Shown piece after piece: positions 27,706 to 36,670 of a stretch of 64,000 nucleotides of DNA. Positions within the stretch are counted from its first letter, which is position 1; each line of letters starts with the position of its first letter. The translations under genes and the position numbers were made by a program. The notes below the pieces were generated by a model. That model was not told the DNA's origin, made no database searches, and was given only the letters and a program-made list of their open reading frames with translations. Origin of the DNA: Prevotellaceae bacterium KH2P17 (GTDB lineage Bacteria > Bacteroidota > Bacteroidia > Bacteroidales > Bacteroidaceae); assembly GCA_900199655.1 (NCBI GenBank), contig FZRE01000013.1, positions 1 to 64,000 of the forward strand. Reading direction: 5' to 3'.

Positions 27706-27737
27706 CAAAAATAAACAATCATTTGATAGTGAGCAAA
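27706..27737 (-). promoter_or_regulatory. clpC promoter
   Basis: On the minus strand TTTG (complement of 27734-27737), 20 bp, TATTTTTG (complement of 27706-27713). The predicted leader is about 28 nt to the ATG at 27670. No CIRCE-type repeat is visible. Confidence 0.75.
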
Positions 27738-27875
27738 TGTTATGCCAAAATATTTTGTGTCAGCGTGTTTTTTATGTGAGAAGTACTGCTATCTGGCTCT
27801 CATTCATAGTAATAAAAAGGTGGGAAACGACAAGCAAAAGCATAAGAAAGGGTGATGTGGCATGCACAAAAGTAC

Positions 27876-27908
27876 GGCCTCTTGTAGCTTTTCTGCTACG
27901 AAGAGGCC
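27876..27908 (-). terminator. Terminator of the ftsY-HU operon
   Basis: GGCCTCTT-GTAGC pairs with GCTAC-g-AAGAGGCC around loop TTTTCT, with a single-base bulge; about 70 bp past the HU-LysM stop. The minus-strand T tract is weak (CGTACTTTT). Confidence 0.7.
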
Positions 27909-27979
27909 TTGAAATTGTCGTTTTGGAATATAGTCCAGAACTGTTTAGCCGAACAGACGGTGCGAAACAGACTTGCCCT

Positions 27980-29311
27980 TTATCTTTTCTTCCTGAGTTG
28001 CAGCTCGGGTATCTTGACCTTTTGGCCTGCCTCAGCGGTCTTGATGCCGCCGTTGAGTGCTTCGACATAGCACTCCATGCCCGGACCTAAGTAGGTGCGG
28101 CTGATGGAAGAGAGGGTTTGTCCTTTCTTTACCGTTACGGTATTGGCCACTCCTACAATGCGGTAAGCGCCTGTACGCACACGTGGATCGCTGTCGTAAG
28201 GGCTTGCGACAATTGGCTGTTGTACCTTAGCTTTGGTTGCAGGCTGTGCCGGAGTCTGGGTGTTCTGCTGCTTCGGCTGGCTTTGTGCGGCTGTTTGCTG
28301 GGTAACTGCAGGTGCTGATGCGGCAGGCTTTACGGCAACGGACCGCCGTGCAACTGCTCTTTTAGCTGTAACGGATGGCTTTACTATGGGATTGGGAACA
28401 CGATGTTCAGCCTCCAGGTGCAGTATTCTGTTGTCGCGGATGGATATTTGTCGCCCCACGTAGTAAGCTCCGCCTATCACGGCAAGCAGAAGCAGCGCCA
28501 CGCCGGCAATGAGTCCTTTGATGAGCTTGTGGCTGCGTGCGATTTCCTCACGGAGCTGATTGTTTGCTACTGTTAGGACTTCGTTTTCCGAATGCTCGCG
28601 GGCAGTTTCCCATTTTCTGGCTATGTCTTGCTCGGTCGCATTGGTCTGCTCTTCTTGGGTTTCGACGGTAGGATTGTCGGAGAAGTCTACAAGTGCAACT
28701 TCTTCCTCCTGATTGTCGTCTTCTGTTACATCTTCCTCAATCTCGTCTTCCGCTGTTGGTTCTGTCATTGGTTTCGATTGTGCAGAATACTCTTGCTCTG
28801 GTTCCATGGCAGAGAGTAGGGAGGCAGCGACGGCAGGAGACTCAGGCTGGCTCTCGGCGACTGGTTCAACAGCCGCGATTTCAGCAATGGGTTCCGGTGA
28901 ATTTGCCGGTTCCGCTGCGGGTTCTTCATCTTCCGACTCTTCTTCCGACAGTTCGGCGGGCATTCGGTTATCTATATCGCTGAAGTCTACGCCATCGTTA
29001 ACGACCGTGGTCTCGAACTGTGAAAACGGCCGATTGACCAAATCGCGCATGGAAACATCAGGAGTGAACGATATCTTTTCACGTCCTTCGATGACGATAG
29101 GTTCTCCGGTATTGACGTCGATGCTTTTACGCGGACTGACGGAGATGACCTTGAACGTGCCCAGTCCTTTCAGTTTGACTTGCTTCTCGTGGCGGAGAGC
29201 TTCGTTGAGCACCTCGAACATCCGCTCTACAAACAATTCCGCATCCTTCGTATCCAGTCCATGCTTATTGGCCAGAGCCTGTGCCAATTCGGTTATTCCA
29301 ACTTTGCTCAT
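27980..29311 (-). CDS. HU-like DNA-binding domain fused to a transmembrane helix and LysM domain
   Basis: A 443-residue multidomain protein. Residues 1-97 are an HU/IHF-type domain (GLGTFKVISVSPRKSIDVNT, the beta-arm start). Residues 118-230 are strongly acidic and Pro/Ala-rich; 264-286 form one membrane helix (LIAGVALLLLAVIGGAYYVG); 310-335 are basic; 340-370 are Gln/Pro/Ala-rich; 388-437 are a LysM-like domain (TVTVKKGQTLSSISRTYLGP...VKIPEL). Topology inferred from the helix puts HU in the cytoplasm and LysM, a peptidoglycan-binding fold, in the periplasm. It overlaps the stand-alone HU gene by 4 bp. Confidence 0.88.
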   Translation of the reverse strand: MSKVGITELAQALANKHGLDTKDAELFVERMFEVLNEALRHEKQVKLKGLGTFKVISVSPRKSIDVNTGEPIVIEGREKISFTPDVSMRDLVNRPFSQFETTVVNDGVDFSDIDNRMPAELSEEESEDEEPAAEPANSPEPIAEIAAVEPVAESQPESPAVAASLLSAMEPEQEYSAQSKPMTEPTAEDEIEEDVTEDDNQEEEVALVDFSDNPTVETQEEQTNATEQDIARKWETAREHSENEVLTVANNQLREEIARSHKLIKGLIAGVALLLLAVIGGAYYVGRQISIRDNRILHLEAEHRVPNPIVKPSVTAKRAVARRSVAVKPAASAPAVTQQTAAQSQPKQQNTQTPAQPATKAKVQQPIVASPYDSDPRVRTGAYRIVGVANTVTVKKGQTLSSISRTYLGPGMECYVEALNGGIKTAEAGQKVKIPELQLRKKR

Positions 29312-29598
29312 GCCTCAAGTCCTCCATTTTTTAATTCTTCCTTGATGGCAGTAGCAGGCTTGAAATTAAGAACGAGCTTTGGCGGTACAAGCATGCGCCT
29401 GCCTGTAGATGGGTTGACAACAATGCGCTCGAGGCGCTTCTTGACTTCGAAGCTGCCGAAGGCGGGAACCGACAGGGCATCGCCGTCTTCAAAGCGGGCT
29501 CCCATTTCCTCAATGACAGTACGCACCAGTTTCTGTGTATCCTGCTGTGTATAGCCGCACTTCGAAGCTAATTCTGCTAAAAACTCCTTGTTGTTCAT
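29308..29598 (-). CDS. HU-family DNA-binding protein
   Basis: A 96-residue HU/IHF-like protein: N-terminal helical dimer region (NNKEFLAELASKCGYTQQDT), the VPAFGSFEVKKR turn, the VNPSTGRRMLVPPKLVLNFK beta-arm with its proline, and a C-terminal helix. Its stop overlaps the start of the HU-TM-LysM gene by 4 bp, so translation is coupled; a heterodimer between the two HU domains is a reasonable inference. It lies 21 bp after rimO in the same operon as ftsY. Confidence 0.93.
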   Translation of the reverse strand: MNNKEFLAELASKCGYTQQDTQKLVRTVIEEMGARFEDGDALSVPAFGSFEVKKRLERIVVNPSTGRRMLVPPKLVLNFKPATAIKEELKNGGLEA

Positions 29599-29619
29599 AG
29601 GTCATCCTCGTTATTTGGG

Positions 29620-30924
29620 TTACTGAATACATTCACCGTAAAGGTCGAAAGCCTCGCTGGAAGTTATCCTGACATCATAGAAGCTGCCCACACGGAGCTT
29701 GCGCTTGGCTACGGGGATAAGAACTTCGGGGTCAACCTCCGGCGAAGAGAACTCTGTACGCCCCACATAGTAGTCTCCTTCTTTTCTATCAATGATGACT
29801 TTGCATACCTTTCCCACTTTCTCAGCTTCAATCTCCGCGCTGATTTCCTGTTGTACGGCCATCAGCTCGTCCAATCTGCGCTGCTTGATATCCTCGGGAA
29901 CATCGTCAGGATAGTGCCGGGCGCTGTAGGTTCCTTCTTCCTCGGAATAGGCGAAAGCCCCCATCCGCTCGAACCGGGCCCATTTCACAAGGTCTACCAA
30001 CTCCCGAAAATCTTCCTCTGTTTCACCAGGAAAGCCAACCATTAATGTAGTGCGGATGTGGATACCGGGAACAGACTGGCGAATGCGCGTCAGGAGGTCG
30101 ATGGTTTCCTGCTTGGTCACACGGCGGTGCATGCGGCTGAGCATGTGGTCGGAGATGTGCTGCAGAGCTATGTCAAGATAGTTGCAGACATTCTGTTTCT
30201 CGCGAATAACGTCGAGAAGCTCCAACGGGAACTGGTTAGGGTAGGCGTAATGCAGCCGCACCCACTTTACACCGGGAATGTCGGCTATGGCAGCTATGAG
30301 TTCTGCTATCTGCCTGCGGCCGTCAAGATCAACGCCGTAGTAGGTCAGCTCCTGCTCAATAATCTGGAATTCCTTTACTCCCGCCTGCACCAACTCTCTC
30401 ACTTCCTGCAGTATCTCGGCCTGGGGGCGCGAAACATGTTTGCCCGTAATGAGCGGAATGGCGCAGTAAGCGCAGTGCCGGTCGCATCCTTCGGCTATTT
30501 TGATGTAGGCATAATGGTGCGGCGTAGTAAGGTGACGGCGCCCGTCGCATGAGGGAACGTCGGCCTTGCCCAATTCCTGCAACAGCTGCTTATAGTTGAA
30601 CTTGCCGTAGAATTTGTCAACTTCGGGGATTTCGGCTTCGAGCTCTTTCTGGTAGCGTTGTGAGAGGCAACCCATGACGTAGAGCTTGTTGAGCTGGCCT
30701 TCGTTCTTACGTTCAACGAATTCTAGTATTGTATTGATACTCTCTTCCTTAGCGCTCTCAATGAAGCCGCATGTATTGATGACAGCAATCTCACCTTGCG
30801 GGCGTTTGCTGTCGTGCGTGCAATGATAGCCGTTGGCTTCAAACTGTTTCATCAGCAGCTCCGAATCGACCAGATTCTTGGAGCAACCCATTGTAATGAT
30901 GTCTATCTGGTTCTTCTTCATCAT
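29620..30924 (-). CDS. rimO: Ribosomal protein S12 methylthiotransferase
   Basis: A 434-residue radical-SAM enzyme that methylthiolates an aspartate of ribosomal protein S12. An N-terminal UPF0004 domain has iron-sulfur cysteines (TMGCSKNLVDSE, VINTCGFI, VMGCLSQRY), the radical-SAM loop is CDRHCAYCAIP (CxxxCxxC), and a C-terminal TRAM domain ends the protein. The SKNLVDSE block distinguishes RimO from MiaB. It overlaps the ftsY stop by 4 bp (ATGA), so translation is coupled. Confidence 0.95.
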   Translation of the reverse strand: MMKKNQIDIITMGCSKNLVDSELLMKQFEANGYHCTHDSKRPQGEIAVINTCGFIESAKEESINTILEFVERKNEGQLNKLYVMGCLSQRYQKELEAEIPEVDKFYGKFNYKQLLQELGKADVPSCDGRRHLTTPHHYAYIKIAEGCDRHCAYCAIPLITGKHVSRPQAEILQEVRELVQAGVKEFQIIEQELTYYGVDLDGRRQIAELIAAIADIPGVKWVRLHYAYPNQFPLELLDVIREKQNVCNYLDIALQHISDHMLSRMHRRVTKQETIDLLTRIRQSVPGIHIRTTLMVGFPGETEEDFRELVDLVKWARFERMGAFAYSEEEGTYSARHYPDDVPEDIKQRRLDELMAVQQEISAEIEAEKVGKVCKVIIDRKEGDYYVGRTEFSSPEVDPEVLIPVAKRKLRVGSFYDVRITSSEAFDLYGECIQ

Positions 30925-31874
30925 TCGTTAAATAGGGAGTCTACAAATTCCTTGCGGTTGAACAACTGCAAGTCCTCCATCCTTTCACCGAGCCCGATAT
31001 ATTTCACGGGAACTTTCAGCTGGTCGCTGATACCGATAACCACGCCGCCCTTAGCGGTTCCGTCAAGTTTGGTGATGGCCAGCGATGTGATTTGTGTAAC
31101 GGCCGAGAACTGCTTAGCTTGCTCAAAGGCGTTCTGCCCGGTGCTGCCGTCGAGCACCAGCAACACCTCGTCGGGAGCTTCGGGAAGAACCTTTCGCATT
31201 ACCTCCTTGATTTTCTTAAGCTCGTTCATCAGTCCCACTTTGTTATGCAGTCGGCCGGCTGTGTCTATGATAACCACGTCGGCATCCTTGGCCTTGGCGC
31301 TCTGCAGCGTGTCAAAGGCAACGGAGGCGGGGTCCGACCCCATTTGCTGCTTTACCACCGGAACACCAACACGGTCGCCCCAAATCTGGATTTGCTCCAC
31401 GGCAGCTGCCCTGAAGGTGTCTGCGGCGCCAAGATATACCTGCTTACCGGCCTTCTTGAACTGATACGCCAGCTTGCCTATAGTCGTGGTTTTACCTACG
31501 CCATTCACGCCAACTACCAATATTACGTATGGCTTATGGTCGTTGGGGAGGTCCCAGTTGTCGTTGTCTTCCGAGTTATTCTCGGCCAGCAGGGCAACAA
31601 TTTCGCTGCGCAGGATGCCGTTCAGTTCCGAGGTAGACACGTATTTGTCCCTCGCCACCCGTTCTTCTATGCGCTCAATAATCTTGAGCGTGGTGTCAAC
31701 GCCCACGTCGGATGTAATGAGCACCTCTTCCAGGTTATCCAGAACTTCGTCGTCAACCTTCGATTTTCCGGCTATCGCACGGCTCAGTTTGTCAAAAACA
31801 CTTTGCTTGGTCTTCTCAAGACCCTTGTCAAGCGTCTCTTTCTTGTTCTTGTTAAACAGTCCGAATATCCCCAT
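30921..31874 (-). CDS. ftsY: Signal recognition particle receptor FtsY
   Basis: A 317-residue SRP GTPase that docks ribosome-SRP complexes at the inner membrane. The N helix bundle (about 10-95) is followed by the G domain: VVGVNGVGKTTTIGKLA (P loop), GAADTFRAAAVEQIQIW, VVIIDTAGRLHN, ITKLDGTAKGG. The acidic A domain of enterobacterial FtsY is absent, as usual here. The start at 31874 is chosen because the upstream in-frame TTG forms part of the TATCTTTG promoter box (minus strand, complement of 31894-31901). First gene of ftsY-rimO-HU-HU/LysM. Confidence 0.95.
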   Translation of the reverse strand: MGIFGLFNKNKKETLDKGLEKTKQSVFDKLSRAIAGKSKVDDEVLDNLEEVLITSDVGVDTTLKIIERIEERVARDKYVSTSELNGILRSEIVALLAENNSEDNDNWDLPNDHKPYVILVVGVNGVGKTTTIGKLAYQFKKAGKQVYLGAADTFRAAAVEQIQIWGDRVGVPVVKQQMGSDPASVAFDTLQSAKAKDADVVIIDTAGRLHNKVGLMNELKKIKEVMRKVLPEAPDEVLLVLDGSTGQNAFEQAKQFSAVTQITSLAITKLDGTAKGGVVIGISDQLKVPVKYIGLGERMEDLQLFNRKEFVDSLFNE

Positions 31875-32074
31875 AATAGCAATTATTTTTTGCAAAGATA
31901 CTGATTAAAAATGAAAAACTTGGCAGATTGAACAAGATTTGTTGATAACCGAGAGGATAACAGCTGCTAATTTAACGCCTGAAAAGCAGGTCTCTGAAGT
32001 GCTACAAGACCACACCGCATGATGAACTTTACTCCGACCAATGAGACAAATCGGGAAAGGCGTATGTTTGCAGC

Positions 32075-32167
32075 CGCCGTGGCGAAGCTGTCGTTCAAGA
32101 CTGTTGAAGGATAGCTTCAAGCGCCTTGAACGGCAGCATCAAGCGCCTTGAAGAATAGCTCTTTAAA
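32075..32167. repeat. 22-bp dyad array between ftsY and the Dcu gene
   Basis: Dyads CGCC-gt-GGCG (centre 32079.5), TTCAA-gactg-TTGAA (32101), TTCAAG-CGC-CTTGAA (32123) and ATCAAG-CGC-CTTGAA (32145) follow at 21.5-22 bp; TTTAAA centred at 32164.5 may be a fifth, weaker module. The sequence differs from the 70-bp family, but the period and the 12-15-bp dyads are alike. The remaining intergenic DNA (31902-32074 and 32170-32260) shows no gene. Confidence 0.75.
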
Positions 32168-32260
32168 AGCAGGACGATATAAGAAGCAGTATAATTCTGT
32201 AATTCAAACACTTACAACAGCATGCTGCAGAAAGACAGAAAGGAAATAGGAATAAACAAA

Positions 32261-32289
32261 AAAGAGCCCGGGCTTTTCCCGGGCTCTTT
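32261..32289 (-). terminator. Terminator of the Dcu-type gene
   Basis: A perfect 12-bp stem AAAGAGCCCGGG/CCCGGGCTCTTT with a 5-nt loop, followed on the minus strand by TTTGTTTATT, 33 bp past the stop. Confidence 0.92.
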
Positions 32290-32322
32290 ATTCCGCCAGC
32301 CATGTGGCAGTGCTGTAATGGC

Positions 32323-33798
32323 TTAGTACATGCCCATGCTATGAAACAGGAATGATATGCCATAGCCGGCAATGGTTGCAGCAACGACATGAATCATACC
32401 GGGTGCCATGAACGAGTGGTTGAGCAGGTACTTTCCGATGACGGTAGTGCCGGAGCGGTCGAAGTTCACCGTGGCGATATCCGACGGATAGTTCGGGATG
32501 AAGAAGTACCCGTAAACCGACGGCATGATACCCAGCAGAACCCAGCCTTCAATACCCAGAGAGTATGCTAGCGGCAACATGGACACCACAACGGCACCCT
32601 GCGAGTTGATGAGTACCGAAACAGCGAAGAACGCAAAGGCCATGGCCCACGGCCACTTCTCAACAATACCGCTCAACATGAGGTTCATCTCGTCGGTATA
32701 ATTGTCAAAATAGGTGTTCGACATCCATGCAATACCATAGATGGCAACAACTGCCACCATGCCGTTCTGCCATACGGCACCGGAGATGGCGGCCTTGGGC
32801 TTGGCTTTGCAGAAAATAATCATCAGCGCTGCTGCTGTAATCATGATAATCTGAATGACGATGTTCATCGACAGATGTTTGGACACGCTCTCCGTTACAC
32901 CTGCAACCACCACGCCGGCTTTTGCCAGTTGTTTGGCCGACTCGGTAACGCCGCCGGCCAGGGTGATGCTCTCCGGGCCTCCTTTCACAGTCTGTATTTC
33001 GTTCCAGGCGGGCAGAATGTTGTGCCCCATCATGGTCAGAACGGAGAAAAGAACAATGACGACAAGGGCGCCGAGGAAGATGTAAACGGCATTCTTGCTC
33101 TCTTTTGAAATCTGCTTATCAAGCGTTGTAGCGCTGTTTCCATAGATGTAGGCATACTGAACGGGGTCCTGAAGCTTCTTCTGGAACTCGGGATCCTTGT
33201 CAAGGTCTAAGCCGCGGTTCCAACTGTAGATAACAGCCATCAGGATGCCGACGATACATGCCGGGATGGTAACCATGATAATTTGAATGTTGCTGACGTT
33301 GAAACCATTGTCGGCAGAAATAGATGAGAAAGCTACTACGGCCGCAGCGATGGGGGAACAGGTAATGCCAATCTGCGAGGCGATACTTGCAACGCCGCAC
33401 GGACGCTCCGGACGGATGCCTTTTTTCAGTGCAATGTCGCAGATAATGGGCATCAACGTGTAAACCACGTGCCCCGTTCCAACGAGCACAGTGAGTATAA
33501 ACGTGGTGAAAGGAGCCAGAATGGTGATGCGGTCAGGGTGCTTGCGCAACATTTTTTCTGCTATCTGTATCATCCAGTCCATACCTCCCGAAGCCTGCAA
33601 GATGCCGGCACAGGTAACTGCTGCTATGATGATGTAGATTACATCGGTAGGAGGATTTCCCGGTTTTAACTGAAAACCGAATACAAGAATGGCCAGGCCG
33701 ATGCCTGAAATGGCGCCAAGCGCCAGGGAACCGTAACGTGCTCCAATCCAAAGTGCTACCAAAACAACAAGTAGCTCGATAATCATTAGAAATGTCAT
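32323..33798 (-). CDS. dcuB: Anaerobic C4-dicarboxylate transporter (DcuA/DcuB family)
   Basis: A 491-residue inner-membrane carrier. The N-terminal half aligns with DcuA/DcuB (ELLVVLVALWIGARYG, ILAPFTTFILTVLVGTGHV, ASQIGITCSPIAAAVVAFSS), and at least ten hydrophobic helices are visible. These carriers exchange fumarate or malate for succinate in anaerobic respiration. The protein is about 45 residues longer than enterobacterial members, with extra length between roughly 205 and 320. The A versus B subtype cannot be fixed. It fits with the malic enzyme at 17.7 kb in a C4-dicarboxylate metabolism. Confidence 0.88.
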   Translation of the reverse strand: MTFLMIIELLVVLVALWIGARYGSLALGAISGIGLAILVFGFQLKPGNPPTDVIYIIIAAVTCAGILQASGGMDWMIQIAEKMLRKHPDRITILAPFTTFILTVLVGTGHVVYTLMPIICDIALKKGIRPERPCGVASIASQIGITCSPIAAAVVAFSSISADNGFNVSNIQIIMVTIPACIVGILMAVIYSWNRGLDLDKDPEFQKKLQDPVQYAYIYGNSATTLDKQISKESKNAVYIFLGALVVIVLFSVLTMMGHNILPAWNEIQTVKGGPESITLAGGVTESAKQLAKAGVVVAGVTESVSKHLSMNIVIQIIMITAAALMIIFCKAKPKAAISGAVWQNGMVAVVAIYGIAWMSNTYFDNYTDEMNLMLSGIVEKWPWAMAFAFFAVSVLINSQGAVVVSMLPLAYSLGIEGWVLLGIMPSVYGYFFIPNYPSDIATVNFDRSGTTVIGKYLLNHSFMAPGMIHVVAATIAGYGISFLFHSMGMY

Positions 33799-34041
33799 AG
33801 ATTGTTATAATTTGTTTGTTGTTAGATTTTAGAATTGTTCTTGTCCGTTTTTGCAAAAATAACCAAATATTGCCAACGTACAAAGATTTAACAGACTTTT
33901 TTTCATTCTTTATGCTTCAGTTTTCTTGTGTTTACGCACACATTGCCTATTTCGTGAGTTGACATAAGTCAAGAAATTGTTGAGAAAAGGCAATTTACTG
34001 CTTTCGGAACAACTCGTTTTTTAATAATAGAATTATCTTTG

Positions 34042-34178
34042 CAGGGTAGTAGAGATTATGTTGTCTACAAAAAAGGCTCCGATAGGACAGCGAATGCCAG
34101 ACCGGAACCTATGTTTGAGACAAAAGAAAAATGAGAGAGAATGAATAAGGCGGTAAGATTACTCTTATCGCCTTACTT
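34042..34178 (+). ncRNA. Candidate small RNA, promoter to terminator
   Basis: TATCTTTG at 34034-34041 is followed by about 137 nt with three predicted hairpins: GTAGA...TCTAC, AGGCTCCG/CGGAACCT (one mismatch) and a terminal 12-bp stem AAGGCGGTAAGA-TTAC-TCTTATCGCCTT (34147-34174, one G-U-like mismatch) before CTTGTTTCTTG. There is no open frame of note. It runs toward hisC on the opposite strand. A consensus -33 TTTG is missing, and the last hairpin may serve hisC instead. Confidence 0.45.
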
Positions 34179-34212
34179 GTTTCTTGTTGTTGCCTGCGTG
34201 CAGGCAGACTGC

Positions 34213-35247
34213 CTAATACTGCCGGAGAACAGATAGCAGTTCGTTGTTCTCGGCCTTGTTGCCTACGGTTATTCGCAAACAATCCTTGCATAAGGCCACC
34301 TTAGTACGGTTTCTTACAATGATACCGCTCTCTACCAGGTAGTTGTAAATGGCTTGTGCATCGGTCATCTTGGCCAGAAAGAAGTTGGCATCCGATGGAT
34401 ACACGGCTTTGCAAATAGGCAAATCGAGGAACGATTTCATGAGTCTGCCACGCTCCAGCAGCAACGTCGTCACCCATTTCTCAACGTCAATGCGTTCGTC
34501 GAGAGCCTCAATGGCATGCTCCTGGGTGAGCAGGTTGACGTTGTAGGGATACTTCACCTTATTAAATAAGTCTATTATTTCCTTGCCGGCAAAGGCCATG
34601 CCCAGTCTTATGGCTGCGTTAGCCCAAGCCTTACTCATGGTGTTTAGCACGATGATGTTGGGATATAGGGCTATTTCCGACCTGAATGTCTTCTGCGAAG
34701 AGAAGTCACTGTAGGCCTCGTCTATCACTACGATGCCTCCAAAAGCGCCGAGCACCTTCGCAACTTCGTTGCGGTCGATGTTGTTACCCGTAGGGTTGTT
34801 TGGCGAGCATATCCATATCAGCTTTGTCCGTTCATTGCAGGCCTGCAGCAATTTGCCGGCTTTCATCTGGTAACTGTCATCCAGCAGCACGGGCCGGTAC
34901 TCCACTTCGTTAATGTCGGCACATACTTTGTACATACCGTACGTGGGCTCTATGGCTACCACATTGTCCTTTCCGGGGCGGCAGAATATCCGGTAGCACA
35001 GGTCGATGGCCTCGTCGGAGCCGTTGCCCAGAAAGATTTGCTCGGCCGGAACGCCCTTTATTTTTGCGAGCTTGGCCTTTAATTCCGTTTGTAACGGGTC
35101 GGGATAGCGGTTGTATGGCTTGTTGTAAGGGCTCTCGTTGGCATCAAGAAATACGTGGGCAGCGTGCCCGCTGTACTCGTTTCGGGCACTGCTGTAGGGC
35201 GCCAGGTTCCAGATGTTGGGCCTGACCAGTTCTTCCAGTTTCTTCAT
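34213..35247 (-). CDS. hisC: Histidinol-phosphate aminotransferase
   Basis: A 344-residue fold-type I PLP enzyme converting imidazole-acetol phosphate to histidinol phosphate. Motifs: [10 protein letters not shown] and NRYPDP at the N-terminus, [38 protein letters not shown], and the PLP lysine in [18 protein letters not shown]. The start [15 protein letters not shown] at 35247 is preferred over a longer frame reaching 35310 that would overlap hisD. It follows hisD by 19 bp. Normally hisB would come next; instead an intergenic region and the Dcu gene follow. Confidence 0.93.
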   Translation of the reverse strand: MKKLEELVRPNIWNLAPYSSARNEYSGHAAHVFLDANESPYNKPYNRYPDPLQTELKAKLAKIKGVPAEQIFLGNGSDEAIDLCYRIFCRPGKDNVVAIEPTYGMYKVCADINEVEYRPVLLDDSYQMKAGKLLQACNERTKLIWICSPNNPTGNNIDRNEVAKVLGAFGGIVVIDEAYSDFSSQKTFRSEIALYPNIIVLNTMSKAWANAAIRLGMAFAGKEIIDLFNKVKYPYNVNLLTQEHAIEALDERIDVEKWVTTLLLERGRLMKSFLDLPICKAVYPSDANFFLAKMTDAQAIYNYLVESGIIVRNRTKVALCKDCLRITVGNKAENNELLSVLRQY

Positions 35248-35266
35248 CTTATCACTTTTTTGACGT

Positions 35267-36619
35267 TTATAGCCCGATGTTGTCCATCCGCAGCTGCATG
35301 GCATGGGCATGGGCGTGCAGCTGTTCCTCTTCTGCCATGATGACTACGGCTTTCCCGATGCTGCGTATGCCCTCCTCATTCAGCTCCTGGAAGGTTATCT
35401 TCCTGTTGTAGCTGTCCAGATTTACGCCGTTATAAGCCAAGGCATACCGGTGCGTTGGCAACGTGTGATTGGTGCCGCTGGCATAATCGCCGGCGCTTTC
35501 ACAGGCGTATTTTCCGAGAAACACGCTCCCTGCATTGACCACTTTCTCTGCCAGCTGTGTATAGTCGGCCGTGGCAATGATGAGATGTTCGGGCGCATAA
35601 GCATTGCTGAGAGCCACGGCTTCGGCCGTGTTACTGACGAGAACCAGCTTAGAGTTCTGCAGAGTCTGGGCAGCTATCTCCTTACGGGGCAGCAACCGGA
35701 GTTGCTTTTCCACTTCGTTCTCAATGTCATGAAGCATCTGTTCGGAGGTTGTTATCAGCATAACCTGCGAATCAGTACCATGTTCGGCCTGCGAGAGCAG
35801 GTCGGCCGCGGCAAAGGCTGCATTGCTTTGCGCGTCGGTTATGACGCATACTTCCGACGGACCGGCCGGCATATCGATTGCCACATCGTGCAGGCTAACC
35901 TGCTGTTTGGCTGCCATGACGTACTGGTTGCCCGGGCCGAATATCTTGTAAACTTTGGGAATGCTCTGCGTTCCGTAAGCCATCGCCCCGATGGCCTGTA
36001 CACCTCCGGCCTTGTAAATGCTGCTCACGCCTGCAATGCGGGCAGCAACAAGAATGGCAGGGTTCACCTTTCCCTCTCTGTTTGGCGGCGTGCAGAGCAC
36101 TATCTCCCTGCAACCGGCAATCTTGGCAGGGGTTGCAAGCATCAGCACAGTTGAAAACAGCGGTGCCGTTCCACCCGGTATGTAGAGGCCGACTTTCTCT
36201 ATCGGCACGCTTTTCTGCCAGCAGCTTACGCCCGGAGCGGTTTCTTTCTTCGTGCTTTTGAACAGCTGGGTTTCGTGGAACGACTTGATATTGGCATGTG
36301 CCAGATGCAGAGCCTCCTTGAGTTCTGCCGTAACCAGCAGCTCTGCTTCGTCCATTTCGGCCTCCGTAACGGCGAGAGAGGAGAGCTGAACGTGGTCGAA
36401 CTTCTCCTCGTATGTTTGTACCGCCTTGTCGCCATTCTGTTTTACATCAGCCAGTACACCCGCCACTGTGGCATTGAGTTGGGATACGTCCAGGTGCGGA
36501 CGCTCCACAATCTCGTTCCAGAGGTCGCGAGACGGATACTTGTAGATGGCCTCTCCTAATTTTCCTGTTGTTCGGCAAGAGGTAAACTCTTGTTGTTCAG
36601 AACTGTTATCTATACTCAT
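35267..36619 (-). CDS. hisD: Histidinol dehydrogenase
   Basis: A 450-residue zinc enzyme catalysing the last two oxidations to histidine. Clear blocks: [71 protein letters not shown] and GTNHTLPT. Zinc and catalytic residues (Gln/His in SQAEHG, paired His in the C-terminal region) appear intact. It is preceded by hisG (51-bp gap) and followed by hisC (19-bp gap) in one minus-strand operon. Confidence 0.96.
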   Translation of the reverse strand: MSIDNSSEQQEFTSCRTTGKLGEAIYKYPSRDLWNEIVERPHLDVSQLNATVAGVLADVKQNGDKAVQTYEEKFDHVQLSSLAVTEAEMDEAELLVTAELKEALHLAHANIKSFHETQLFKSTKKETAPGVSCWQKSVPIEKVGLYIPGGTAPLFSTVLMLATPAKIAGCREIVLCTPPNREGKVNPAILVAARIAGVSSIYKAGGVQAIGAMAYGTQSIPKVYKIFGPGNQYVMAAKQQVSLHDVAIDMPAGPSEVCVITDAQSNAAFAAADLLSQAEHGTDSQVMLITTSEQMLHDIENEVEKQLRLLPRKEIAAQTLQNSKLVLVSNTAEAVALSNAYAPEHLIIATADYTQLAEKVVNAGSVFLGKYACESAGDYASGTNHTLPTHRYALAYNGVNLDSYNRKITFQELNEEGIRSIGKAVVIMAEEEQLHAHAHAMQLRMDNIGL

Positions 36620-36670
36620 TGATTTATTGCTTTAGGTTTGTTTTGTGTTGCAGTTACCCTTTCCATAGGG

